DNA of 64,000 nucleotides. Origin: Amphiduros pacificus (taxonomy: Eukaryota; Annelida; Polychaeta; Phyllodocida; Hesionidae). The notes under the pieces are model-generated. The model made no database searches and was not told the origin of the DNA. It saw nothing but the letters and a program-made list of their open reading frames with translations. This document shows positions 49,555 through 62,147 of this stretch, piece by piece. The position numbers were made by a program, and so were the translations under genes. Each line of letters opens with the position of its first letter. Positions within the stretch are counted from its first letter, which is position 1. Where the stretch lies: NCBI GenBank assembly GCA_949316495.1, contig OX439000.1, forward strand, positions 68,683,070 through 68,747,069, in the 5' to 3' direction.

Positions 49555-49638
49555 ACTCACGGCAGCAGAGGAAGCGGCCGGCTTTGACCAGGAATACGTG
49601 TACCGAGACTGAGAGGGCACTGACAACCCGTGTGACAG
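49555..49638 (+). other. Candidate non-coding 5' exon of a host gene
   Basis: Bounded by a good acceptor (CTGTCTGCTTTCAG, ending 49554) and a good donor (ACAG then GTATGT at 49639). It is GC-rich compared with its surroundings. Its right end could equally be the donor of a longer first exon. The next convincing acceptor is CTCCTTTCTTTGCAG ending 49972, giving a 334-bp intron before the exon that holds the start codon. Confidence 0.35.
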
Positions 49639-49972
49639 GTATGTTTCATCACTGGTTTCGATTCCTGAGCTAATATTTGTGGGGCTGAAAGCAGCTGGTG
49701 TCCTGTTAGGCTTCCCGCCCCCATAGATCGATTGGTAAAAGGTTGTCCCCCTGCGCCACGCTGATGGTGTGACGCGGGGTGTCGGGCAGCAACTTTCCCA
49801 TCCATCAACTCATCTCTTGTATTGCACGTGCTTCACAGAGTGTCTCGTCCTCCATCTGGCCCACGTGGTCCATTCCCCAGCCCAAAACACGCCTGTTTAT
49901 CATTTTGGCATGCTTTCTCAAGATGATGGCAAGTGTCTCATATATCTCTTAAGCCCACTCCTTTCTTTGCAG

Positions 49973-50641
49973 TCGATATAACTGTGTAAATGCATGCCCC
50001 GGACCCCTCTTTACGACTGTCAGTGAGGGTCATTCTATGCATTGGGATGCGATATTGCCCGTAGCAGCCTCACGCACGCATGGTTGGCGCGAGTTCCCAT
50101 CAATGAAGCCTCTTTGTAGCTCAGTGGGTGCCTCTGATATCCACAGATAGCAGTCTGGCAACGATGGCAGCGCAACTTTGCAGGCCTGGTGTGTGCTAAA
50201 CATTTTATAGTAGAAATTAGTAGCTTCACCTGTGTGACTGGGGCTATTGATTGGCGCACAAAATTCGTCATGTATCTCTATGTCAAACAAATCAATAAGG
50301 ATATTGACCGATGCATATAATGTTAAATAACGCCATGCTGTATACATTTGCTCACAGGATCGATCTATGGAGCGTGAGCTGAATGCGCCATCCGCTTGGC
50401 AGAGGCATTTCCGGCAGTAACACAGCAAAACGACAACTTGGTGTTGGACAGGACGGAGTATTAATGGAGAAAGCTTTGTGACGGCCAGTTTAACACAGTA
50501 TCATGGAGCTTTTCAGGCACGGTATACCGCTGACAGCTTCCGTAGTGTTTGCTTTGCTGGTGCAACTGTGCACGGGTGTCTGGGGAGCGTCCAAGGCAGG
50601 CAAGGGAGCAACGCAGGCCATCGGACCAACATCACAACAAG
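49973..50641 (+). other. Candidate exon with 5' UTR and start codon of a host gene
   Basis: Acceptor TTTCTTTGCAG ends at 49972 and the donor GTGAGT begins at 50642. The first 530 bp would be 5' UTR; an in-frame TAA at 50491-50493 precedes the start codon. Exon extent upstream of the ATG is inferred from splice-site quality alone. Confidence 0.4.
50503..50641 (+). CDS. First coding exon of a secreted or membrane protein (host gene, partial)
   Basis: ATG at 50503 has a strong context (A at -3, G at +4) and an in-frame TAA ten codons or fewer upstream. It encodes 46 residues plus one base. The peptide is a textbook signal peptide: short basic start (MELFRHGIP), hydrophobic core (LTASVVFALLVQL), then C-T-G-V-W-G-A-S with likely cleavage after VWG or VWGA, and a polar mature N-terminus (KAGKGATQ...PTSQQ). 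Directly after comes a consensus splice donor, G then GTGAGT, so the exon ends in phase 1; without splicing the frame stops within eight codons. The frame is too short to stand out by length. I cannot name the protein; the mature part seen here is a low-complexity linker with no domain. The downstream exons lie further right, at least partly outside the window. Confidence 0.65.
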
Positions 50642-50647
50642 GTGAGT

Positions 50648-53600
50648 CAGAATCTTAGATCCAAGAGACAATAAAGTGTTGTTACAGACCATGTCTAAAT
50701 ATTGGCAGTGCTCATATAAACAAAAGTATAGGCAGCCACGCAGGCTATTATTGCACCGTGAGCATAAAGCAGCTTACCTGTAACTGAATTGCTCACTCTG
50801 CCTTCGTGTTTCAGGTCATATTCTAACACAGGTGTATTGCATGTTTGTGGTTTGTGAGAGTAAACACATTGACAGTCATGATATATGATTTAGTATCAGA
50901 GACTAACTGAACAGAAATGTGCATAAATAACAGAGACAGTAAGAGATTTAAGGAGGATGCAAATCAATAGTTGATGGATGATACGCGTGAGTTGAGCTGG
51001 AGTCACACGGCGAGGTTGCTACTGTTGTCCACCGATAGAAGACTCAACTCTCAAGGGCTTTGTCCTCTTTTCCTAACATGCCACAGGTTAAGAATCTACG
51101 GGCAACAAAAGCCCTCCTCAGGGAATAGGTGCCAATAATGCATTGTTTTCATCTATCTTCTGAGTAAAGACTGGGTTAAAAGCTTCTGAAAGGGGTTAAG
51201 TCTATAATTCTTACAAAGAGCACTATTTATTTGGAAGGATTGAAGTGCCTTTGTAGTGCACCTGGTTTCAGTTAGTAAGACCCTTCTGGCCAATTTACCG
51301 TCATTTATTACTACAATTGATCCTCAACCCTTTAGCAATTCATTGGCACCCTCACATAGTGTACATCAATGTTTTGGAAGGTGATAAAGGAGTAGCACTT
51401 TCAGTCTTAGTGCCCTCGAACAAAGCATCACTTAAGTACCATCCTCTTCAGTCGTAACATAATCCCCAAGATTTAAGGGATATTTTGTAAGGAGCAGTTT
51501 GTTTCTTGGGAAGGATGGCACTAAGGTATCTAGGTAGTTGCTTTCAGGATCACCATGGTTGCAATGCATGCAAAGAAGATTCAATATTGATGTTAACAAT
51601 TGATTGATATGTTTGCAAACATGGAGAGTAGAAGTCGGATGTTATTAGTTGGCAGTCGATGAGTATGTTCTTGCTTAACCAAGATATACAAGGGAAACAT
51701 ATAAGCAATGGAAGATGGATGCTTTTTGCAGCACTGGTTTTTAAGAGAGAGAGGCAGGTCACCCAGGCCTGTGTGCAAGGCCCTTTCACTGGTTGCATGC
51801 CTGATTAGATAGCCTAACTCAATAGATGTATATCCCTAGGGAAGCAACAATAGGTCTACCCCAGTTCTCTATGATCACTCTAGAGACACATTTCAACCTG
51901 AAGCCAGCTAATATTTCACAATACACACCTGCTATCTCCTATCAATTAGATGTCTGTATGGACAAACACATAACTGACCTTTATCCCAATGAGACACTTC
52001 GTGAAGGCAAAGTGCCCTTTGAAAACGGTTAAAGGCCAAATAATCCCCACAATGGTCTCATCACCAGCTGCCTTGTTGATCGTTGTCCAATAATTTGTCG
52101 GCATACCCAGAACCGCTCACAAGTGACACCAAATTACTGTGGTGTGATTTAAGCAATGAGTGGGTGAGCTGCTCTGATCACAATGACACCCAAATCACCA
52201 AGAGCGTACCGCAAACTGGAGCAGTACAATGTAAACCAGTGCTAATAATGAAAGACCTGTAATCATTTGAGCCCAGCAAAACATGTCAATTTGGCAGAGG
52301 CGCTCTGAATCAGCCAGACAGGCTATCCACTTATAGTTTGCATTTTTAATGGTAGCACATCAGCAATTTATTAAACATTTACGTCTATAACCTTCAAACG
52401 CCGTCAGGGCATCACACAAAAGGATAAATAGTTGGCAATTCTCACAAGTATCGACTCATCAATTTCATGAACAAAATATCACCACAAATCAGGAAAAAAC
52501 CCAAACAATAGGTTACCCTGGACCCTCTACTTCAACTTCAATTTTATGAAAAATCATTTGGAAAATGTTAAAAGCTTTGGTGGAAATACGCCATTCACGC
52601 TTGGTGAGGTGGCTATGGTAATAGTGATATCTCTGCACAAATCCTATCATGCTTCAGTGATTATGACATTTAGATATTCAGCATCAGTGGCCATAAATAA
52701 CAACAGGTGGAAAAAGGCACAAAGCCTTGTGGCTGAATGATAGATGTATTAGGAAGCCAATTGTTTAGGCATGTTGACTTCTATCCTGCCCCTTTTGGAG
52801 GTCATATCTTAATGAAGGAACCTAAAAAAATCATAGAGAAAGATAGAGCTGTAGCCATGTATTCGCTGTCAGCTTCACTTCTGATTGATTGATGAATAAT
52901 AAAGGAGATTTTTCCATCATCTACACTGTAATGAAATCATATAGGACAGGCAAACAATCGTTTTTTGCTAATTCTATGGTAAAACATGGCTATGTACATG
53001 ATATCCCATGGGCGCCTGGTTTGTTGGGGGCCAGGTGATCATGTTGGAATCCTGATAGCCGTCTACCTGCCAAGTTTTATCATCTTCAAAGACTTTATCA
53101 TGATAAACATAATGCGGGACCTCTAAGACAATGCAGGCACAAAGAGAGATTATTTCTGAAACATAACAAGGCCTTGATGAATAATTTAATTATATCATTA
53201 TTCTTGATGTTGTGTTTTAATTAATGCTGTGTGTAAGAAGACAAAAGTTATGTGTTTATAGAGAGATACTCCATGACAGCTCGAGGCTGGAAGCAGCACA
53301 GTGGGATAGGAGAGAGGGATGGGTTGTCATGTAGTGTTCTGCAACCAGCTTGGGCGATGATATAGAGTTAGCATGAGACCTCTGTGGCTTTTGTGTGTAA
53401 GACAATGATGCTTTGGACTAATTTGAAAGGCACATTGTATGTGGGATGGGATACGAAGCAGACGATCGGCGGATCATTGCCAACAGTAGAGGCTCATATT
53501 AAGTCAATCTCACGCAAACACACTCAGTCAATAGAACCATCATCATCCCAAAACTTCGCCAACGACAAGACTATCCCATTCATGGTCAAAATAAAATATG

Positions 53601-53772
53601 AGGTGCTCCTGCAGTAAATGCCTTAATTAGAGTTTTGCTGCTTGGAGGCGGGGCAAGTGTTGTCTCCATTGGGTTTGGGCAGTTCATCAAGTTTACAATT
53701 GGCCTAGTAGACAACCCTAGGAGGTCATCTGCGGAGGAGGGGCTGTAGTCTTTATTTTATTCTCGTCCACAG
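50648..53772 (+). other. Probable first coding intron
   Basis: Starts with the GTGAGT donor. No frame with coding character was recognised. It ends here only if the candidate exon at 53773 is real; otherwise the intron continues. Confidence 0.35.
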
Positions 53773-53942
53773 ATCAGCCACAGGCCCCTGCAGACACATC
53801 CAGCATCCTGTACCTCTATGGCAGATTAAGATTCTCATCCCAAACTCTATCAGACCACCATCTACCAATCTCATTGGAATTGCCTTTATTCAAGATGTAT
53901 CCGTCCTTTTTGGACGACATTTATCGCCCTGACAATCGATAA
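53773..53942 (+). CDS. Candidate second exon (terminal) of the host gene
   Basis: A strong acceptor (TTTATTTTATTCTCGTCCACAG) ends at 53772. In phase 1, as the first exon requires, the frame stays open for 55 further codons to TAA (53940-53942). The first part (D-Q-P-Q-A-P-A-D-T-S-S-I-L-Y-L-Y-G) looks like a plausible continuation of the linker; the second half shows no domain. It would give a secreted protein of about 102 residues. An AATAAA lies about 800 bp downstream. Chance is a real alternative: an open run of this length arises at random in a few percent of cases. Confidence 0.22.
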
Positions 53943-56900
53943 GTCTCATTTCCTTCCATTGTGACTCAAAGAACTTTTCAAATAACGTGTGATTTCCTCG
54001 CATATGATGCGTGCTATTCTCGCATTATATGCACTCTCCTTGGGCCAGTTTGATGTTCAATACTCCTTACACCGTCACTCTTTTCTGTGAAAAAAGACAC
54101 GGAAATTCTCACTCCTATTTGTTTATCTGTTATGTCTCTTTGGCCCGTGATTATCAGCTCAGGGGAAAAAAACCTTTTTTCCCATTGTCATGTCAGAAAG
54201 TTGGGAATATAGTCTGTTTATGGATGTCGTAATGAACAATGCCATTTGCAAAGGCACACATTTACATGGCAAGCAAACGAGCTACTAATGACTTCCAACT
54301 CTAAGTTACAATGATGACAAAAACAGGTGTACATCTTCTCACTATTCACTGCTTCATTAGTGCCACTGCCGAAGACATGAATCAATACGTGAAGTTTCCA
54401 AACCCACGTTAATATTCCCCATCAGGGTTTATGGAAAGAAATTGGCGGTTTGGCCAAAGCTCATCTGAAAATGTTTCTTTCTTCTATTGGATGCATGAGG
54501 TGCAAATCTCCTGCGGAAGACCCATTTCAGAGCAGATTTGGAACTATTATCAGCTGTGAATGGCAAGTGTCACTACGCGAAGAGTTATTCCATAAGGGCT
54601 TATTTCTAGATTTGCAAGGGCCTAGAACTCACCGTCTTAGAGCCAGACAAGCATTGCTCGACTGACTCCGTGCCCAAGCCGCGGCTAGCATCGCCTCCGT
54701 GGGCAATTCGGTGCATCACCTAGCGTTGTGCCAGAATTCGTGGGAAATAAAATAGTTCTTGTCCCCTTGCTACTACTTATAAATTACATCTCTTTCCATA
54801 GACCAAGAGAGGCACAAAGGAGAAACTTGATGGAAATGAAGTGAACTGCCGACCCTGTCAGAGACTAGTGGGTGCATTGCAAATCAAAGCGCGGGTAATA
54901 TCCAGTGGACCATTGGTTACACTGCTGCGGTTGCTTTTTGGGCCGGCGATTTGCCTTCTTCCTCACAACATACTGTTATGGCCAGGTTGTTAGTGTATCT
55001 TCAGATGTTGCATTCTGTGTGATCACGAATTTTTGCGCTCAAACCAAAAGCGTCTTGATCCCGCCTCGGCAATGACCAGCATTGACATCGTGATGACTTT
55101 CATTCCCTCCTGATGAAACCATGCATCCGGCCACATCTTTTATATGCAGGTGAACATCATGCTGCATTTAGACGTATCGATTTACTGCTTATCATTATTG
55201 GTGACCCCTTTCAATAAATCACCAAAAACTGATGTATAGCTGAACATTACATTTTTGTTGTTAAACTGATGGGATCAGATTGATCTCCCAACTTGAATAT
55301 CCCAGACGTGTTTTATCACCCAGGTCCAGTCAAGCGATACTTGTATTGATTTGAATACACTTGCAAGGTGGGAGGGCAATATTCCCTAATATTCTAAGGG
55401 TGTGATTTATTTGTCAAGGGGTAAAGTGTTTTTGGTCTGGGAGTCCCATAAGGATCTCAATGACCTCTTAACTGCGCCCTTTACTTGCTACAAACGCCCT
55501 TTGCAGTCATATCCCACCAGGCATTTTAACTTTAATAATAAAGGCTTTGGGACAACAAATCTACACCGTGACCTATTACCATGTCCACACCCTTCATCCC
55601 ATTTCAATATTTAATCCAATAAAACAGGGAATTAGATATAGAATAAATCCATGTTTGGTAAAGCTATGAAAGATATCAGCCAAATTGTGAGAAATGAAAT
55701 AGGTTTGATGTTGGACTAAAACATTTCTGTTCATTATTTCATTCTAAATGACATGGGAATCAGGTTTTGTAAATGCAACATCTGTAAGATACAACCCCAT
55801 TACTACTCATTATATATGATTGGCAATGTAGTCAAGGAGACGAAACTGATTGCCTGTGTGGTTTTGAATGTCAAAATATGTTATACAGAGATACTCCAAA
55901 TGTCTCAAAGCCACTTTATTATATTATAGCATCTATAACATCAAGCCTGAAGGCTGTGTGGCTAGCATCTTGCAAATTATCTTTGTCTCCATTGGAAAAA
56001 TCCTCGTACAAATGATGCAAGAGATGCTTTTGATTTTCCTAGTAGCTCTTTCAAAATATGCATAGTTTTCCTATGCATACAGTGCATTTAATGATATTTT
56101 GCATTCTTGATATGATTTGTATTCAAGGCTTGCATTCTCTCAATTTCCTACATCTTCCCAAGAACAGATCCGTTATTGTACCGGTATTTACCATTCAAGA
56201 CAATATTGTTTGCCGTATAATAAGCCTGTCAGAAGATTTGCCATGTTTATCTACGTTATTAAGCAATTTAGGAAGCTTTCTTCAATCTAACTTGGCATTA
56301 AATATAAATACCCATATTTTAATCCATAGCAATCTATAGCATTGTGATCAAAGAGGATCTAAATCGTAATATCTCAAGATTGATGTAAGCAGATTTAACT
56401 ATTGATCATTCTTAGTATTATCATCATATCCGTATATTCATAATAATCAATCTTCATTACAATGGTTTCGAATATAAACGTATCATTTACAGCATCTTAC
56501 TCCGTTATGGAATCTCTGAGGCATTTGATCTATCAAGTTTGAAGTCATGTATATTTATGCACATTAAACTGTACACGCCAAATATTCACAGATTATACAT
56601 CGAGAAGATTACGATCAAATCAAGGATTAAATATTCGGATACGAAGTAAAATCGAAAAAAAGCAAATCATGTAATGAAACTAATGAAGTGTTTTCTATGA
56701 TCAAACCGAGTTTTTTTTTTGACATTGTACTTAAAAGGTTTATCCAAGTACATTTTGTCCAAAATGCTACCATGTACCTATATAAGAATGCCACCTTCAA
56801 ATCTCTTTAATTCCACGATATTTCATGCAAAATACGAATCAGATGACGTTTTTATAATCTTTTTGTGTGATAAAGACAAGAAATGTCACAAAACCTACTA

Positions 56901-59900
56901 CAAGTTATATTTTTTGCTACTTGGCAAGTGAAGGAAATAGGCGGCATTGTATTTCACAGACAAGGCGCATGTTTCTTGATTAGCCATGCCTTGTGCGCCG
57001 ATCATATAACATTATACAGAACTATATGATATATGCCCCTCTACCATATAAGCGAACCATTGTGTCAAGCATGAAAGGGAATACGTTGGCCAAATAAAGA
57101 CATAAAGGAAGATTAGTAATATTCTCATCAATAAAAGAGGAGATGACCTTGAATGACATACTCTGCAGTGGAACAATGAAGAGATGAGGGTAACCTAATA
57201 GAACATTCATATACACATAGGCACTTGATGCGACGTAATTATAGTGTTTATTTGTTCTCGTAGGTAGTCTAGTAACAAGGGTCAAATCCGTGGTGCAGAT
57301 ATATTTTAGTTTCCTGCAAATCCTACAAAAGTGGTGACAGTGTTCTATAGGCCAACATTCCCTTACACCTTCTAGTGATTTTAGAAGCGTGTCAAAGATG
57401 TAAAGCTGAGACTATATTGGAGTAGGTATGAAAGCTTCTGGCTCTTTATGGCATCCACATCAAATAAGGCAATATCAGGGCATTAAGATAATGTGAATAT
57501 GGAAATATGGAAGGTAAAGAGGAATATCCTCAACAGTACAAGTTGTGTGCATTATTGCAGCTGCTTGCCTGGCTCAAATATTGATAGGGTTTGCCAACAT
57601 GACCATGAAAATATGAAACACAGTGTTTTTATGAGAAACCCGGCCATGGGCCATGGGTGAGAGTGATTCATATTAAATATCAAAGTTCAAAAACAGATTA
57701 TAGCATGAATTCTGAGCAGCATTCAGACATGACACTTAAAAGGACAGCAAAACATGTTTTAGTGTCGAGATTGGCGTTCCAACAATGGTATTGAACGCAA
57801 TGCTTTCCAATCGCCAGGGATAGGCTTTGATTTGCAGGACCATGTGTTTTTCAGTGGTTAGCTCTTTAGACGTCAAAGATGTCAACTTGGTGAGATTTAA
57901 TTGCTAGGGAGCACAGTGCCAACGCCACTATGAGTGGGGCGATAACGTTTTGAGGCCTGTCGCGGCCAACTATGGGTGAATGATGTGTGCCTAAGTACCA
58001 TTATAAGAACATCAAAGGGCACAGCAAGCCGCCCTCGGCCACACATACGACGAAGTTCTGTTGACATGTTTGCAATCTAGCCCCATAGCCTTGTCAATTG
58101 CTCATACGATTTTCTGTGCAGCTGCGAAAACTGTCTGATCAATATATCTTTGATCCTCTCCACAATAGAGTTGCAAATATTACTGGCAACCCCATTGTTC
58201 ACTCTGTTGGACCTTCACATCATGTCTGTTTTTATAATCTCTTATCCATTGTTTTTATACCTCTATTATGAGACGGAGAATGCAATCGCTTCCGATTAAC
58301 AATGCAATTTGCCAAGTTGAACTTATGCCACGAATCCTGGACTGGGATTTTTTTTCTTTCACAGCCTTTCTAACTGAACGCATCACATGGATACTCCCAG
58401 TGATATGAATCAATGAAAATAAAGAGACTTGTGAAAATAGACTTTTTTTCATCCTGTGTTTATCATCTGCGTGTATCAATGTTAATCACAAGTAAGATTG
58501 AGGATTCCTTGTTGAAGATTCAGGAAGGAACTGTGCCAAAAGATTTCCCGACAACAAAGGGCTTTTTGCATGCCTGGCTCACTGTGAAAAAAAACCAACA
58601 CATAATGAAAACTCAATGTTGGCCAAACTGAACAATATTTCTGAGGTCAATCTTATAAAATAGATCTATAGTGTGTCCAAAAGCGTTATAGTTTGTGAAG
58701 AATTTTGGCAAAATAAACACATTATTGTATTGTACAAATGGAATGCTGTGAGAGATGAGATAGAAAATGTAAGGCGGCTTAAACCCCATTGCACGTTAGT
58801 TGACCATCATCATGTAATATGTATTAGGATATTATTAATGTACGTTGCATGGGACAATGTAGGCACAATGTTAGAGTAAACATACAATGTAGCATGGGAA
58901 ACACAGACAACCAATCTAGCAGTGCCTGGGTGGTGTGTAAAAGTAGAGCATTGACACAAAAAATGATGCGTAGAATGGCTCATCATGCAGGGTTAATGAA
59001 AAAGAACAGAGCAGATGCCAAAAATCTTGCCACTACTTAAGCCTTCATCATGCAAATACTGCAAATTAATTTAGATCTCTTAAACATTAAACAGTCCCAT
59101 GGGCAGATGAGAGAATTTCCTGGATCTGTATAGGCGTTTCCAGAAGGTTTCCTCCATTTTCTGGTTGAGCCGCATCAAAGGTGTTGGTGGTCTGTCTTAC
59201 CAAATAGGTTTGATCGATCCTCAGTTTCCTTGGGGAAAAGCAAATCTTCGCCAACTCTATCCACCCATACAACACAAGTGGTCCACAGAGCCACACCAAT
59301 ACTCCGCAGTAATTTGATCCTATCTGGTACATTATAGACAAGAACCTAAGATTATAGGAAAACAATTAGTAATCTTGGTATTTATGACTATATTGCTTAC
59401 TAAGCACAAAGACCCATCCATTAGGGCCATGTCTCTGTTCTGAAAAGAAAATCCTTATTAAGATGCTAAAGAGCTGTGCATTTATCTCAGGAACCGACTG
59501 TCTATCCATCTCTTTATTTGACTGCAGCAGCATTTTGCAATTAAACTTTGAAGTAAAATTGCAAATGGTTAGCATGGTAATTGGTTGTCACCGGAGTATT
59601 TCTTCTTTAGGGGTGCAACCATCTGTCCCTATGACTAGGTCTATTCGTCACATGTCAGGCCAACCTTTTTACGCTGCCTCCCGCCATCAATCAATCTCCA
59701 AGTATCTTTGTACACTCCCCACAACATATTTGCAAACAAACTAACACGAGCTGAAGGAAGGTGCTCATAGAGCACATCAATGGTGGGAGGAAAGGGGGAG
59801 TTTTGTTTGAATGGTGGGAGCAGTGGTACAATCCATGGTGAGACAAGTTTTGTCAACCCCAAGTAGCACACAAGTGGGTGAGCACCACAAGTATGCTACA

Positions 59901-61153
59901 AAACTAATTAATCACGGCGCAGAAAGAATTGGGCCCTCGTCATAGACAACAGACAAGGCTAAGTCCACAAGAGAACATATGCGTACTCATGAATGCTATT
60001 ATTGCTGGCGAGTACGGTCTTGGTGATGACCAGTTCCCCTGACGAGTCGTGGACAGGTCTAATTTCCCATCAAATAACATAATGGAAAGACGAGACCATA
60101 AGACGTCTATTACCTTATCCAAGAGAGAAAGTCATTTTATGCTTCCATAAGAGAAGAGAAGAATATTACACAGAGGAACATAAAGGTATCACCATTATTA
60201 TACCTAAACTGTTAAAGCAAAACTGCTCTTTGTGTTGCGAAGCAGTGCTGGTATTTATAAAATTAGATCCTGAAATGTAAATAGATAACATCATTATTTA
60301 TAGCTATTTTTATACCAAAACAGTAATTTGACATTTGCAATTGTTCTCTGTAGTTTTTTATATTGAATGAATCTAAACTAAAAATACTTTTTTTCTACTA
60401 ATTTTTTGCAGGTCTTATTTATCAAAGCGATTTTCCATTTTGCTATATCTTTACAAAGGCCATCTCGCTGCAAGACCTTTTTACACGTACAAAATATGGA
60501 GTGTAATTTTTTTCTATAAATAGCTTAGTTCCTCCATGGAACATATAAATAATGGTTGTATTCAACACTGAAGGAAATATCTACTGTCAGGCAAATTGTG
60601 AATCGTGATCAATTCATATTATCTCTACCTGCATAATGATCCTAAATGATTAATACATTGCTGAGAGAAAGGTCATCCTCACATAGAGATATATTAATTA
60701 TCCTGGCTTTCAGCCCAGTCAGAGCATGGCTCGTTGCGTTTTTATAATTTCAATAAAAACAAGGCAGGTGACAGTAATCTCCTCAGCACATGTGACATTA
60801 GCGTATTATGCGGTGAAAATCTATCAATTTTTCCAGACGTGATCAAATAGAACATGAAGTTAGCTCTATTATATTACATATTATTCAATGTCAATGCTGC
60901 AATGTGGTACCAAGGTAAAATGTGTCCTTTGAACATTCATTCTACTCTAATGGACTTTTTCCTTTTATATTGAGATGTGAAACTCTACAGGTGATATTAT
61001 AGCAGGGATTGAGCGCATGCATAGTGCCGTTGTTCTAGAGGGCATGGCTGTTCAGGCCAGCATTTAAGTCTCCTTATCACAGAATCGAAGACAATGTGAG
61101 ATATATGTGAAGTGTTTTGGCGACGGTAAACGACAGTAAATCCATAGTTGAGG
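53943..61153. other. Non-coding stretch (intron or intergenic)
   Basis: Moderately AT-rich with no recognised gene. Open frames are under about 95 codons. One minus-strand frame at 59087-59365 has a hydrophobic run but no ATG at its start and no splice context. Confidence 0.45.
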
Positions 61154-61819
61154 ATGTTAGGCAGAGGAAGTTGGACTGTATGGGGTTGGAGTCGACCCAA
61201 GTATGCACATCTCAGCTGTGGGCAGAATTTCACTGGCAGTTTGACAAATCGCTGCTATAGATTTGTTTGCTTCGTCAACGGTAGCAGTCCGCGAAGAGGC
61301 TTCCGCAAGCAATGCCATGCCCCGTCCATCGACTGGGGTCGGCTGCACCAGTTGGGGGTGTGGATCACCCTAACCCAAAGTATTCATGAAATTCCCCACT
61401 TCGAAGACCCCTATCAGTTCGTTAGACTAGAGGATTGCTATATATGGCCACATTGTGATGGATCAGTATGGTACGGGACGGGCAGAAGCTGGCGAGGCCA
61501 CAGAGGCTGGGTAAACAGCACTAGCTTGATCAAACACACCAGCAGCCAACACACCTGTCTAGCTTGTCAAAATATCCATAAAATGTCCAGCATGGATTGT
61601 TTGCCTTCAAACAGGTTCGCTTCTCTTGTTTCCCACCGGCAGTGGGTCTGTATGACTAGAAATAACAGTCTTCGCCCAAGAAGAGAACCGCCTCCCAGAG
61701 CGGCAATCAGCCTGTCCCGAATCGACCAACTTCACACTTCGATTTCTGATGTTTTGCTGCCCTCCGGAGAAATGCCAAAACGTCGGTTGCCGGGAGGGGC
61801 CCGGAGGAGGCCGCATTAA
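61154..61819 (+). CDS. Unexplained 221-codon open frame in a GC-rich island
   Basis: From ATG at 61154 to TAA at 61817-61819, the longest open frame outside mobile elements. The product is rich in Trp, Cys, Arg and His (for example W-G-W-S-R-P-K-Y, C-Y-I-W-P-H-C-D-G-S-V-W-Y) and ends in an Arg/Pro-rich tail; no domain, signal peptide or membrane segment is recognised. A 63-codon frame on the opposite strand (61157-61348) reads at least as naturally (Ala/Thr/Ser-rich). The island may be an exon on either strand, an enhancer or a CpG-type region where stops are rare. Confidence 0.2.
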   Translation: MLGRGSWTVWGWSRPKYAHLSCGQNFTGSLTNRCYRFVCFVNGSSPRRGFRKQCHAPSIDWGRLHQLGVWITLTQSIHEIPHFEDPYQFVRLEDCYIWPHCDGSVWYGTGRSWRGHRGWVNSTSLIKHTSSQHTCLACQNIHKMSSMDCLPSNRFASLVSHRQWVCMTRNNSLRPRREPPPRAAISLSRIDQLHTSISDVLLPSGEMPKRRLPGGARRRPH

Positions 61820-62104
61820 GATGGCTTTCGCTACATTGTGAGCCTTGATTAAAAGTAATGCGCACAAACAGAGAAAATAATTGTTACATTATAATCCCAA
61901 GACATGGCATTTATGCAATCAATGAGGACGTGTGAGATTGGAGAACTGGAGCAATTGTAAGAAATCAAGCAAAACAAGCTGCAAGTGAAATCCATTAGAC
62001 TCAAATTGAATCTTCGTGATTATGTTTAACAGAGATTTATTGTGTTATGCAGTTTAAGAATTGGAGTAGGCCAGTAACGTGAAGAAATTGATAAAGAATA
62101 AGTA

Positions 62105-62147
<43 letters not shown>

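Noticed and set aside
50030-50428. 132-codon minus-strand frame just upstream of the host start codon
   Set aside because: No domain; it overlaps the inferred 5' UTR exon on the other strand and the region's GC content makes open frames more likely.
59087-59365. Minus-strand frame with a hydrophobic segment
   Set aside because: It starts at TTG, has no matching splice sites and no recognisable family.
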